From positions 868,001 to 932,000 of the forward strand of contig NZ_AP025688.1 in the NCBI RefSeq assembly GCF_023168325.1: a stretch of DNA of 64,000 nt. The letters are read 5' to 3'. Below the pieces are notes generated by a model. It saw only the letters and a list, made by a program, of their open reading frames with translations. It was not told the origin of the DNA and did not search any database. Origin of the DNA: Tsukamurella sp. PLM1. Its GTDB lineage: Bacteria > Actinomycetota > Actinomycetes > Mycobacteriales > Mycobacteriaceae. Below, piece after piece: positions 21,361 to 29,764 of the stretch (the stretch's first letter is position 1; each line of letters opens with the position of its first letter). Made by a program: the position numbers and the translations under genes.

Positions 21361-22254
21361 TCAGGCCTGGCGGGCGCTCTCGGCGAAGGCGCGGGCGAGC
21401 ACCGACTCGGGTTCGCCGGCGTGCCGTACCAGGGCGACGGGGGAGGTGAGGACAGGGCGCCCGGAGGACACCTCGAGGTCGATCACCCGGGTGCCCGACG
21501 GTGCGCGGTACGTCGCGATCCACGCCCGGGGCACGATGGTGGCCCAGCGCCCCGCACCCACCATGGCGAGCAGCGTCGCGACCGAATCGGATTCGAGGCG
21601 CGGCGACAGCCGTACGTTGTGCGCCTCCGCGGCCGCGTCGATCAGGTCCCGTCCGTGCATCCCCTTGTGCAGCAGGCACATCGGCAGCTGCGCGGCGTCA
21701 TTCCAGGCGAGCGGTTCGTCGCCCTCCCTGAGCAGGTCCGCCCGCGCGACGAGCGCGAGGCGATCCGGGTACAGGGGTGTCACGGTGAGGCCGGCGACGT
21801 CGACGCCGTCGGAGTAGACGATGCCCGCGTCGAGTTCGAACCGGTGGAGGCGTTCCACGATCTCCGCGGACCGCAGACCCGCCCACAGACGAACCCGGAC
21901 CAGCGGATGCGCGGTGCAGAACGGGTCGGCGAGCACTGCGGCCGAGGTAGCGGCCGCCGGGATCACGCCGATCGTGAGCTCGCCCGTCAGGCCCGTGCGC
22001 AGCGCGGTCACCTCGTGTTCCAGCGCGTCCCGGTCGGCCAGGATCCGGCGCGCCCACGGCACCAGTCGCTCACCCTCGGGTGTGAGCCCCTCGAACGACG
22101 AGCCCCGCAGCACCAGTGGAACTTTCAGCTCTTTCTCGAGCTTGCGGATCGCCTCCGACAGAGCGGGCTGCGAGACGTAGCAGGAGCTCGCCGCCCGCGC
22201 GAAGTGCCGCTCCCGCGCGAGCGCGACGAAATACTCCAGCTGGCGGAACAGCAT
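21361..22254 (-). CDS. LysR-family regulator
   Basis: 297 residues. N-terminal winged HTH (FRQLEYFVALARERHFARAA, SQPALSEAIRKLEKEL) and a C-terminal periplasmic-binding-like effector domain (LTGELTIGVIPAAATSAAVL). The formate dehydrogenase lies downstream on the same strand, so this is the natural candidate for its regulator; the 117-bp gap should hold the promoter. The effector is unknown. Confidence 0.88.
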   Translation of the reverse strand: MLFRQLEYFVALARERHFARAASSCYVSQPALSEAIRKLEKELKVPLVLRGSSFEGLTPEGERLVPWARRILADRDALEHEVTALRTGLTGELTIGVIPAAATSAAVLADPFCTAHPLVRVRLWAGLRSAEIVERLHRFELDAGIVYSDGVDVAGLTVTPLYPDRLALVARADLLREGDEPLAWNDAAQLPMCLLHKGMHGRDLIDAAAEAHNVRLSPRLESDSVATLLAMVGAGRWATIVPRAWIATYRAPSGTRVIDLEVSSGRPVLTSPVALVRHAGEPESVLARAFAESARQA

Positions 22255-22260
22255 CGCGGG

Positions 22261-22602
22261 CTACAGGATCTCGTCGATCGCCTCGGTCGGGCGGGCCATG
22301 CGGGTGCCCTTGGGGGTGACCACGAAGGGACGCTCGATGAGCTTGGGGTGCGCGACCATCGCGTCGAGCAGCTCGTCGTCGGTGGCGTCGGCGAGGCCGA
22401 GCTCCTTGTACTCCGCCTCGCGGGTGCGCACCGCCTGGCGGACGGTGAGCCCGGCATCGTCGATCAGCTGCTGGAGCTGCGCGCGGGTCGGCGTCTCGTC
22501 GAGGTAGTTGACCACCGTCACCGTCGCCCCGGCGTCCTGCAGGCGGGCGAGCGCCTGGCGGGACTTGGAGCAGCGGGTGTTGTGGTAGATCGTCGCGTCC
22601 AT
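22261..22602 (-). CDS. arsC: ArsC/Spx-family arsenate reductase-like protein
   Basis: 113 residues. IYHNTRCSKSRQALA holds the catalytic cysteine of glutaredoxin-linked ArsC; HPKLIERPFVV provides the oxyanion-binding Arg. Length and motifs fit ArsC rather than Spx (no CXXC). It lies between prs and the LysR gene on the same strand without arsenical pump genes, so the role could be housekeeping redox and not arsenic resistance. Confidence 0.85.
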   Translation of the reverse strand: MDATIYHNTRCSKSRQALARLQDAGATVTVVNYLDETPTRAQLQQLIDDAGLTVRQAVRTREAEYKELGLADATDDELLDAMVAHPKLIERPFVVTPKGTRMARPTEAIDEIL

Positions 22603-22615
22603 GGCCGGTCCCGGG

Positions 22616-23593
22616 CTAGGCGTTGCCGTTGAAGAGGCTGGTCACGGAGCCGTTCTCGAAGACCTCGTTGATCGTGCGGGCCAGCAGCGGCGCCAGCGAG
22701 AGTACGGTGAGGTTGTCGAAGTGCTTCTCCGGCGGGATCGGCAGCGTGTTGGTCGCGATCACCTCGCGGGCACCGCAGTTCGCGAGCCGCTCGGTGGCGG
22801 GATCGGAGAACACGCCGTGCGTGGTCGCGATGATCACGTCCTTCGCGCCCGCCTCCTTGAGCACGCCGACGGCACCGGCGATGGTGCCGCCGGTGTCGAT
22901 CATGTCGTCCATGAGGACGCAGGTGCGGCCGGCCACGTCGCCGACCACGCGGTTGCTCTTGACCTGGTTCGGGACATTGGGGTCGCGCGTCTTGTGCACG
23001 AACGCGAGAGGCGCGCCGTCGAGAGCGTCGGCCCACTTCTCGCCGACCTTGACGCGCCCGGCGTCGGGGGAGACGACGACCATGTTGTCGGTGCCGTACT
23101 TCTCCCGGACGTACCCGGCGAGGATCGGCTGCGCGTGCATGTGGTCGACGGGGCCGTCGAAGAAGCCCTGGATCTGGTCGGTGTGCAGGTCGACCGTGAT
23201 GATCCGGTCGGCGCCCGCGGTCTTGAGCAGGTCCGCCACCAGGCGGGCGGAGATGGGCTCGCGGCCGCGGTGCTTCTTGTCCTGGCGCGCATACGGGTAG
23301 AAGGGGAGCACCGCGGTGATCCGCTTCGCGGAGCCGCGCTTGAGCGCGTCGATCATGATGAGCGTTTCCATGATCCACTGGTTCACCGGATACGGCGCGC
23401 TCTGCAGGACGAAGGCGTCGCTGCCGCGCACCGACTCCTCGAAGCGCACGAAGATCTCGCCGTTGGCGAAGTCGCGCGCGGTCTGCGGGGTGACCTGCAC
23501 TCCGAGCTCGTCGGCGACCTGCTGCGCCAGCTCGGGGTGGGCGCGGCCCGAGAACAGCATCAGGTTCTTCTGGTTATCGATCCAGTTGTTCAC
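22616..23593 (-). CDS. prs: Ribose-phosphate pyrophosphokinase
   Basis: 325 residues. [37 protein letters not shown] (read from [11 protein letters not shown]) and the PRPP-binding loop [13 protein letters not shown] are diagnostic. It makes PRPP from ribose 5-phosphate and ATP. The GTG start at 23593 overlaps the corrected glmU stop (GTGA), the standard actinobacterial glmU-prs pair. Confidence 0.97.
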   Translation of the reverse strand: MNNWIDNQKNLMLFSGRAHPELAQQVADELGVQVTPQTARDFANGEIFVRFEESVRGSDAFVLQSAPYPVNQWIMETLIMIDALKRGSAKRITAVLPFYPYARQDKKHRGREPISARLVADLLKTAGADRIITVDLHTDQIQGFFDGPVDHMHAQPILAGYVREKYGTDNMVVVSPDAGRVKVGEKWADALDGAPLAFVHKTRDPNVPNQVKSNRVVGDVAGRTCVLMDDMIDTGGTIAGAVGVLKEAGAKDVIIATTHGVFSDPATERLANCGAREVIATNTLPIPPEKHFDNLTVLSLAPLLARTINEVFENGSVTSLFNGNA

Positions 23594-25040
23594 TGCTCGT
23601 CAATCCTCGCGATAGCCTTCTGGGCCGCTTCGGCTGAGCTCGTGCCCGGGCGTCGGCGCTGTACCCAATCGTCGATGTTTCGCTGATCCGCGGCGGACAC
23701 CGCCAGGGCTCCGGGGGCACGTCGCGCTTGATCACGGTACCCGCTCCGCTGTACGCGCCGTCGCCGACCTCCACCGGCGCGATGAGCATCGTGTCGGATC
23801 CGATGCGCACGTGGTCGCCGATCACCGTTCGGTGTTTGTTCACCCCGTCGTAATTCACGGTCACCGTGCCGCAGCCGATGTTGCTGCCCTCGCCGATGGT
23901 CGCGTCGCCGATGTAGCTCAGGTGCGGGATCTTGCTGCCCGTGCCGATCTGCGCGTTCTTGGTCTCGGCGAAGGCGCCGATCTTGCCCTTCGGGCCCAGG
24001 TCGGTGTTCGGCCGCAGGTAGCTGAACGGCCCGACGGTCGCGTTCTCGCGGATCACCGACAGGTGCACCTCGCTGCGGAGCACCGTCGCGCCCGCGCCCA
24101 CCTCGGTGTCGATCAGGGTGGTGTCGGGGCCGATCACCGCGTCCTCGGCGATCACGGTGGCGCCGCGCAGGTGCGTGCCGGGCTCGACGGTGACGTCGGG
24201 CGCGATCTCGACGTCCACGTCGATGTAGGTGCTCTCGGGGTCGATCACGGTGACCCCCGCCCGCTGGTGCCGCTCGACGATCCGGCGGTTGAGCTCGCGG
24301 CCCAGGTTCGACAGTTGGACTCGGTCGTTGCAGCCGGCCACCAGCATGTCGTCGTCCACGTGGTCGCCGCGCACCAGGTGGCCGGCCGCGCGGGCGATGC
24401 CGATGACGTCGGTGAGATACAGCTCGCCCTGCGAGTTGTCGGGCCGCAGCTGGGCCAGCGCCGCGACGAGCCGCGCGTGGTCGAAGGCGTACACGCCCGA
24501 GTTGATCTCGGTGATCGCAAGCTGCTCCGGCGTCGCGTCCTTCTGCTCGACGATCTGCGTGACCTGCCCGTCCTGGGTCCGCAGGACGCGGCCGTAGCCG
24601 GTGGGGTCCGCGACGGCGGTGGTCAGCACGGTGACGGCGGCGCCCGCGCCGCCGGTGTGCGTGTCCAGCAGCGCGCGGAGCGTCGCGGCGTCCAGCAGCG
24701 GCACGTCGGCCGCCGTGACGATGACGGTGCCGCGGAAGTCGCCGGGCAGCGCGCCGAGTCCGGCCTGCACGGCGTCACCGGTGCCGCGCTGCTTCTCCTG
24801 CACCGCGATCAGGATGTCGTGTTCGAGCTCGCCGGCCGTCGCCTGCGCCGCGTCCGCGACGCGTTCCCGGTCGTGCCCGACGACAACCACCAGGTGGTCG
24901 GGCGCCACGCCCGCGGCGGCATGCAGCGCGTGTCCGAGCAGCGTGCGGCCCGCGATCCGGTGCAGCACCTTCGGCGTCTTCGACCTCATCCGCGTGCCCG
25001 CGCCCGCGGCGAGGATCACCACCGCCGTCCCGTTCGTCAT
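23590..25040 (-). CDS. glmU: Bifunctional UDP-GlcNAc pyrophosphorylase / GlcN-1-P acetyltransferase (one frameshift)
   Basis: About 483 residues. The N-terminal uridylyltransferase has [18 protein letters not shown]; the C-terminal left-handed beta helix shows hexapeptide repeats and [14 protein letters not shown] with the catalytic His region. Both steps lead to UDP-GlcNAc for peptidoglycan. Near the end one extra G in the minus-strand GG (plus 23711-23712, CC) changes PPEPWRC to [18 protein letters not shown] and brings the stop to 23590, overlapping prs. Confidence 0.95.
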
Positions 25041-25147
25041 CGCTCGCTCCTCGTGTTGCGCATCGAGGTGAATCCTACGAGAGCGGTCCGGCCGGGCTCG
25101 TCATGGCACAATGCTTGGCGACGGTTCCGAATCGCACTCGGGCCCGG

Positions 25148-25219
25148 TCTCCCGTGGTGTAATCGGCAACACTTCTGATTTTGGTTCAGACATTTCAGGT
25201 TCGAGTCCTGGCGGGAGAG
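25148..25219 (+). tRNA. tRNA-Gln (TTG)
   Basis: The acceptor arms TCTCCCG (25148-25154) and CGGGAGA (25212-25218) pair fully; the anticodon arm TCTGA-TTTTGGT-TCAGA gives anticodon TTG; the T-arm has TTCGAGT between paired strands. A discriminator G follows; only CA, not a full CCA, is encoded. Confidence 0.95.
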
Positions 25220-25223
25220 CAGT

Positions 25224-25661
25224 TCAGGGCCGCGTGCGTTCCCACGGTTCGACGGGGCCGGGAACGCCTCGGAAGCTCGGGTGTGGATCGGGCGTCTCGA
25301 CGGTGCGCCACCGCCGCGCCACGTCCGGGCTCCGCGCCTCCAGCTTGGCCCGTAGGTGCACCCACTCCAGGTTCAGCTGGCCGTCGGTCACGTCGATCGG
25401 TGCGACCGTCAGGGTCGGCTCGTCGATGCGGGTGCGGTCGAAGCGGTAGCCGCGGGCGTCGGCCTCGTCGGCGAGGGCGACTAGGTACGCGCTGACCGCG
25501 CCGAGCGGGTCCGGCGCGCCGCGGAAGCGCTCGAGCTGGGGATGCCGCGTGTAGCCCTTCGTGCGGCCCGCGAGCACCGCCTGCGCGAGCAGCGTCTCTC
25601 GCCAGCAGGCGACCAGCGCCTGCCGGTCGAGGTAGCGCGGGTGCACCGACCAGATCCGCAT
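25224..25661 (-). CDS. Pyrimidine-dimer DNA glycosylase-like protein
   Basis: 145 residues starting at ATG 25661. MRIWSVHPRYLDRQALVACW and the following RETLLAQAVLAGRTKGYTRHPQL (key part KGYTRHPQ) match the endonuclease V / Pyr_excise family related to phage T4 DenV, which cuts the glycosidic bond at cyclobutane dimers. Cellular homologues of this form are common but their activity is rarely tested. The gene ends 5 bp beyond tRNA-Gln, convergent to it. Confidence 0.75.
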   Translation of the reverse strand: MRIWSVHPRYLDRQALVACWRETLLAQAVLAGRTKGYTRHPQLERFRGAPDPLGAVSAYLVALADEADARGYRFDRTRIDEPTLTVAPIDVTDGQLNLEWVHLRAKLEARSPDVARRWRTVETPDPHPSFRGVPGPVEPWERTRP

Positions 25662-25788
25662 GGGGCACACGGTATAGGCGCTGAGATTAGGAGCGCAGAC
25701 AGTCGTGTGTGACGAGGCGCACGTCGCGGACAATGTGCAGGTCGCAGGATGTTCTTCCCAAGCGGGACAATCTTTTCTCATTCATCTG

Positions 25789-25817
25789 TTGACAGGAATA
25801 GATTCCGTTCATAACGT
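25789..25817 (+). promoter_or_regulatory. Promoter for the 58-residue protein and csbD-like genes
   Basis: TTGACA at 25789-25794 and TAACGT at 25812-25817 are 17 bp apart, inside an unusually AT-rich 180-bp stretch. It points at the small ORF at 25859 and the CsbD-family gene. Confidence 0.5.
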
Positions 25818-25858
25818 GAAATCTGCTCGACACGACATAGATATTCGATGGGAGCGAG

Positions 25859-26035
25859 ATGATGACCGACGACCGCGCCACGCCGGCGGAACGAGTCCCG
25901 CGACCTCCCGTCGAGGCGGTTCCGCCGCTGGTCCTCCACCCCCGCGGTGGTGTCGTGATCGGTGCACTGCTGGTGCTGACGCTGGGGCTCATGGTTCCCC
26001 TCGTCGTGCATCTGGCACGCGTTCCGATCGGCTGA
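25859..26035 (+). CDS. 58-residue single-helix membrane protein
   Basis: MMTDDRATPAERVPRPP is a polar, Pro-rich N-terminus; the C-terminal half GGVVIGALLVLTLGLMVPLV is one transmembrane helix. The ATG has GGGAGCGAG just upstream. It is 56 bp before the CsbD-family gene and shares its promoter, suggesting an envelope-stress context. No family recognised. Confidence 0.5.
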   Translation: MMTDDRATPAERVPRPPVEAVPPLVLHPRGGVVIGALLVLTLGLMVPLVVHLARVPIG

Positions 26036-26091
26036 TCGCACCGGCCGTCGAGTTGCACACCCGAAAGTTCCGTAACGCGAAGGAGAACACG

Positions 26092-26301
26092 ATGAGCTTC
26101 ACCGACGACGCCAAGAACAAGGCGCAGGACATCAAGGGCAGGGCGAAGGAGACCGTCGGCACCGCGTTCGACGACCCCCAGCTCAAGGAGGAGGGTCGCG
26201 GCGACCAGGCCGAGGCCTCGGTCAAGGACAAGATTGCCGGCGCCGCCGACAAGGTCAAGGAGGGCGTCGACGAGGTGAAGGACAAGCTCTCGGGCAACTG
26301 A
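26092..26301 (+). CDS. CsbD-family stress protein
   Basis: 69 residues, Lys/Asp/Glu-rich: DDAKNKAQDIKGRAKETVGT and then KDKIAGAADKVKEGVDEVKD are the CsbD repeats. In Bacillus the family is under SigB; the molecular role is unknown. A clear AAGGAG precedes the ATG at 26092. It is followed by the DoxX-like gene, so the cluster looks stress-related. Confidence 0.88.
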   Translation: MSFTDDAKNKAQDIKGRAKETVGTAFDDPQLKEEGRGDQAEASVKDKIAGAADKVKEGVDEVKDKLSGN

Positions 26302-26334
26302 GGGCCCGAGACCGACGACGACGGGAGCTGGACA

Positions 26335-27163
26335 ATGATGATTCGACGGATAGCGCGACCCTGCTCGGTTCGATCTTCGTCTACACCGGTTACACCGGCC
26401 TGACGAGCGACCCGGGGCGGAAGGCGGACACCGTCGCCCCGCTGGTGGAGAAGGCCACTGAGGCCCTTCCCGATTCGACGGCGATCCCGACGAGCGCCAG
26501 GAGTTGGGTAAGGATCAACGCGGGTGTCCAGCTCGGCGGTGGCCTGCTGCTCGCCACCGGGCGGGTTCCGCGGGCCGCCTCGCTGGCCCTTGCGGGCACC
26601 CTCGTGCCCGCGACGGTCGTCGACCACCCGTTCTGGGCGGAGTCGGACCCGCGGCCCGCCGCGAGCAGCAGTTGCACTTCGTGAAGAACCTGTCGCTGCT
26701 CGGCGGCCTGCTGATCGCAGGCTTCGACACCGAGGGCAAGCCGGGCGTCACCTGGCGCGCCCGCCGCGCAGCCGAGCGTGCGTCGGAGCGGGTCTCCGAC
26801 ACCGTCTCGGCCATCACGCCGGGACACCACGACGGTGGAACGACCTGGAAGGAGCGGGCCCATGCCGCCCAGGAGTACGGCGCGACGGCGATCGGCCGGG
26901 CGAAGCCCGCGGTGGTGGGCGCCGTCGAGACGGCGAGACCAACGCTCAGCGACGCCGTCGAGCGGGCCAAGCCCGCGGTCGCGGACGCGGCGGAGAAGGT
27001 GAAGCCCGTCGTCGACGACGCCGTGGACCGCGCGCGGCCCGTCCTCGCCGATGCGGCGGACGCCGCCGCGGGCTTCGCCGAGAAGGCGGGGGACCGTCTG
27101 CACGCCTTGCGGGACCAGGCGTCCGCCGCGGTGGCGGAGGGCAAGCGGGCGCGCATCGCGTAA
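26335..27163 (+). CDS. DoxX-family membrane protein with helical-repeat tail (two frameshifts)
   Basis: The first 130 residues (LLGSIFVYTGYTGL, INAGVQLGGGLLLATGRVPR, VKNLSLLGGLLIAG) are a four-helix DoxX-like membrane domain. The C-terminal half is a repeated amphipathic pattern of about 11 residues with ARP/AKP/VKP turns (AVERAKPAVADAAEKVKPVV), like LEA or apolipoprotein-type helices. Adding one C at 26359-26361 and one G at about 26651 joins the three frames. It follows csbD by 33 bp. Function unknown; membrane association under stress is plausible. Confidence 0.72.
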
Positions 27164-27219
27164 CGTGGGGCGCCCGGCCTGGATACGGTCGCGGGTAGGT
27201 CGAGAAGAATCGAGTCGCC

Positions 27220-27558
27220 GTGCCCCGTAGGCCTGAATTCACCGGGCGGTACACCGATGCGCTGCACGCCCTGGAGGTGTCGACGCAGCGCAGTGCTCGG
27301 GTGGAGAATCTCGGAGGTCACTACGCACTCCGGGTCGACTTCGAGCTCGGCCGGTACCTGCTCGCGACGAACACCGACGCGGACAGCGGCCTCGCCGACG
27401 ATGATGCGGGCGCGCCGTGGCGGGTGCGGTTCTACGACGGTGCCCTCGACGCAGGTGCGGCGGAACTGATCGCGGACCGGTCGGCGGCGTGGCTGATCGA
27501 CGCCTACGACGCCGCGGTACAGGACCTTCCGCCCGTGACTGAAGTGCCGCACACCTGA
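27220..27558 (+). CDS. Hypothetical protein, 112 residues
   Basis: A soluble, acidic protein starting at GTG 27220 (PRRPEFTGRYTDALHALEVS). No known motif is visible; the pattern of short strands (YALRVDFELGRYLLA, WRVRFYDGAL) and a C-terminal helix (AAWLIDAYDAAVQDL) suggests a small alpha/beta fold. It is in the same direction as the csbD and DoxX-like genes and ends in a strong hairpin. Confidence 0.55.
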   Translation: MPRRPEFTGRYTDALHALEVSTQRSARVENLGGHYALRVDFELGRYLLATNTDADSGLADDDAGAPWRVRFYDGALDAGAAELIADRSAAWLIDAYDAAVQDLPPVTEVPHT

Positions 27559-27562
27559 CCGT

Positions 27563-27584
27563 CCCCGCGGGATCCTCCGCGGGG
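27563..27584 (+). terminator. Hairpin after the 112-residue gene
   Basis: CCCCGCGG (27563-27570) and CCGCGGGG (27577-27584) pair fully around GATCCT, 5 bp after the stop codon. Confidence 0.7.
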
Positions 27585-27619
27585 CGGCGTAGTGCTCCTG
27601 ATTCAGCGGGCACAAGATC

Positions 27620-27625
27620 TATACT
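27620..27625 (+). promoter_or_regulatory. -10 element for the MerR-family gene
   Basis: TATACT, a good -10 hexamer in an otherwise GC-rich region, about 80 bp before the MerR start. The -35 (CTGATT at 27598-27603, 16-bp spacing) is weak, which suits an activator-dependent or self-regulated promoter. Confidence 0.45.
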
Positions 27626-27701
27626 CTGGAAAGCAGGTTTTCATCCCCTTCGGGTCACAGGGGGTGGCCGGGAGATCGGAAGGGATCGGAGGATGAGTGC
27701 G

Positions 27702-28004
27702 ATGACTCGATCCCATCGCGTGCGTTCCGATCTCGGCGTGTACAGCATCTCCGTGGCGTCCGAGTTGTCCGAGGTGGGCCTGCAGACGCTCCGCCTGTAC
27801 GAGCGTCGCAACCTGATCCGCCCACAGCGCACCGCCGGCGGGACCCGCCGTTACAGCGAGGACGACATCGCGCGCATCCGGCGGATCAGTGAACTCGTCG
27901 CCACGGGGGTCAACCTGCCCGGAGTCGAACGGATCCTCGATCTGGAGGACCAGTGCGCTGACTTGCGGATGCAACTCGACGCCTGCCGCGCCGGAACCGA
28001 CTGA
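27702..28004 (+). CDS. MerR-family, HspR-like regulator
   Basis: About 100 residues. The winged HTH VYSISVASELSEVGLQTLRL then YERRNLIRPQRTAGGTRRYS is close to HspR, with GVNLPGVERILDLEDQ as the dimerisation helix. I prefer ATG 27702 over 27693 because GGAGG at 27688-27692 is 9 bp upstream of it. HspR represses dnaK/clpB regulons through HAIR repeats; no dnaK lies here, so it may be a paralogue. Confidence 0.82.
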   Translation: MTRSHRVRSDLGVYSISVASELSEVGLQTLRLYERRNLIRPQRTAGGTRRYSEDDIARIRRISELVATGVNLPGVERILDLEDQCADLRMQLDACRAGTD

Positions 28005-28026
28005 CGCGGGCGGTGCGTCCGCTGCG

Positions 28027-28755
28027 CTACGGCTGCACGTTGACCGAGTAGGAGGCCGCGGCGTCCCGCACGTCGAGCACGTACTTGCGGGACTGGTTGT
28101 AGACCATCACGGCCTTCTCCCAGCCCTGCGCGGTGGTGAGGTCCTTGCCGGACACGCACAGGTACCGCGCCGCGGTCATCGCCGCGTCGTCGATGTTGTC
28201 GGGGTCGGCCTTGCCGTCGCCGTTGGCGTCGACGCCGTAGCGCTGCCACGTCTCGGGGATGAACTGGAACGGTCCCATCGCGGCGTCGTACTTCGCGTTC
28301 GGACGGTGCGGGTCGGTGCCGGTAGCCCGGATCTCCATGTTGCCGTTGGTCCCGTCGAGCGGCACGCCGCGGATGGGCGGCGACACCTTGCCGTCCGCGG
28401 CGACCGTCGCCCCGTGGTACGTGCCGTGCTTGCTCTCGATGAACGCGATACCGGCCAGCGTGGTCCACGCGATCCCGCACTCGGGCGTCCGCTGCCGCAG
28501 CGCCTCCGCGGCGTTGCCGTAGGCCTCGAGTGAGATCACGGGGATGCCGGTGGCCACGCTGATCGGGGTGGCCCAGTCACGCAGCAGTTCGGCCGTTCGG
28601 CCGGGCCCGTTGACGTTGATGTACGGCACCGGTGCGCCCGGTCCGGGCGGGATGCCCTGCGGTATCTCGGGGCGGGGCGAGAAGGTACCGCAGGCGGCGA
28701 GCACCGTGGCCGCGACGCCGACGACGGCTGCCGCGCGCATGCGGGAACTGACCAT
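28027..28755 (-). CDS. lpqU: Lytic transglycosylase lipoprotein, LpqU-like
   Basis: 242 residues. A signal peptide ends in the lipobox LAAC, so it is a lipoprotein of the cell envelope. The SLT/MltB-like catalytic domain has AGIAFIESKHGTYHG with the catalytic Glu and AAMGPFQFIPETWQRYGVDA, typical of murein transglycosylases. In M. tuberculosis lpqU sits next to mazG and eno; here it follows mazG on the minus strand, supporting orthology. Confidence 0.87.
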   Translation of the reverse strand: MVSSRMRAAAVVGVAATVLAACGTFSPRPEIPQGIPPGPGAPVPYINVNGPGRTAELLRDWATPISVATGIPVISLEAYGNAAEALRQRTPECGIAWTTLAGIAFIESKHGTYHGATVAADGKVSPPIRGVPLDGTNGNMEIRATGTDPHRPNAKYDAAMGPFQFIPETWQRYGVDANGDGKADPDNIDDAAMTAARYLCVSGKDLTTAQGWEKAVMVYNQSRKYVLDVRDAAASYSVNVQP

Positions 28756-28819
28756 GACCTCGCGTGAACTTTCTCGAACCGGAACATGTCGGACGTGGGA
28801 TCAACGCCCGGAGCGCGTC

Positions 28820-29764
28820 TCAGGGTTCCAGGATGTGATCCCGGTCCCAGGCCGCGGCCCACGAGTCTACCTCGCCGGAGGCCATCGCCGCCTCCGCCGC
28901 CCGCACCCGGTCCATGAAGGCCAGGACCCGCCGCCGGTAGTCCAGTTCGAAGGCGGCATCCTCGGTCGCGGGGTCGACTGTCACGGTGCGCAGCTCGTCG
29001 GGGACGAGCTCCCACGGGAACCCGGTGGTGCGCAGCCGCTCGAAGACCTTCGCCACCAGCGCCAACGCGGGCTGGCCGAGGGAGATCGAATCGAGGACGG
29101 AGGCGCGGTCGCCGCGCTCGAGCCGCTTCTGCCGCTCCCAGTTCTCGGCCTGCGTCGCCACGTCGACCACGGCACCGTCAGCCAGGTGCGGCGTGCGCCG
29201 GCGGACCTTGGCCGCGAGGGTGCGGGCGACGTCGTCGATGCCGAACGGGTGCGTCCCCTCCTCGGCGATCCGGGAGTGGAAGACCACCTGCAGCAGCAGG
29301 TCGCCGAGCTCGCTGCGCAGCTCGTCCGCAGCGGCGGCCCCGCCCTCGGGGGCGTCGAGTGCGGAGACGGCGTCGGCCACCTCGTACGTCTCCTCCACCA
29401 GGTACCGCAGCAGGCTCGCGTGCGTCTGCTCCGACTCCCACGGTCCCTCGCGCCGCAGCCGGTCGATCAGGTCGACGGTGTCGAGCACGGCGAGCCCGGC
29501 GGGGCGCGGCACCGCGATCACGTCGGCCCCGGCGGCCCGCAGCGCGACCGCCGCGGGATGCGCGTCGTCGGAGGTGAGCAGCGTCGCGCCCGACGGGACC
29601 TCCGTCCCGAGGACGGGGCGGCCGTCGGTGAGGTGCCACGCGAGTTTCACCGGCAGCTCCTCGGTGTAGTGCACGGGTCCGGAGAGCGCGGGCAGGGCCG
29701 CGACCGGCAGCAGGGTGGGCAGCGCGGGGTTGAGCAGCACGACGGTGCCGCGCCCGCCACTCAC
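28820..29764 (-). CDS. mazG: Nucleoside triphosphate pyrophosphohydrolase MazG
   Basis: 314 residues. The MazG core has [10 protein letters not shown] and [16 protein letters not shown], the EExxE...ExxD metal-binding set. The N-terminal 100 residues are an actinobacterial extension. It hydrolyses non-canonical dNTPs to monophosphates, limiting oxidative mutagenesis. Its ATG overlaps the mfd stop (ATGA), so the two are coupled. Confidence 0.95.
   Translation of the reverse strand: MSGGRGTVVLLNPALPTLLPVAALPALSGPVHYTEELPVKLAWHLTDGRPVLGTEVPSGATLLTSDDAHPAAVALRAAGADVIAVPRPAGLAVLDTVDLIDRLRREGPWESEQTHASLLRYLVEETYEVADAVSALDAPEGGAAAADELRSELGDLLLQVVFHSRIAEEGTHPFGIDDVARTLAAKVRRRTPHLADGAVVDVATQAENWERQKRLERGDRASVLDSISLGQPALALVAKVFERLRTTGFPWELVPDELRTVTVDPATEDAAFELDYRRRVLAFMDRVRAAEAAMASGEVDSWAAAWDRDHILEP

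Noticed and set aside
27689-28004. HAIR-type inverted repeats around the HspR-like gene
   Set aside because: No CTTGAGT-N7-ACTCAAG-like repeat is present nearby.
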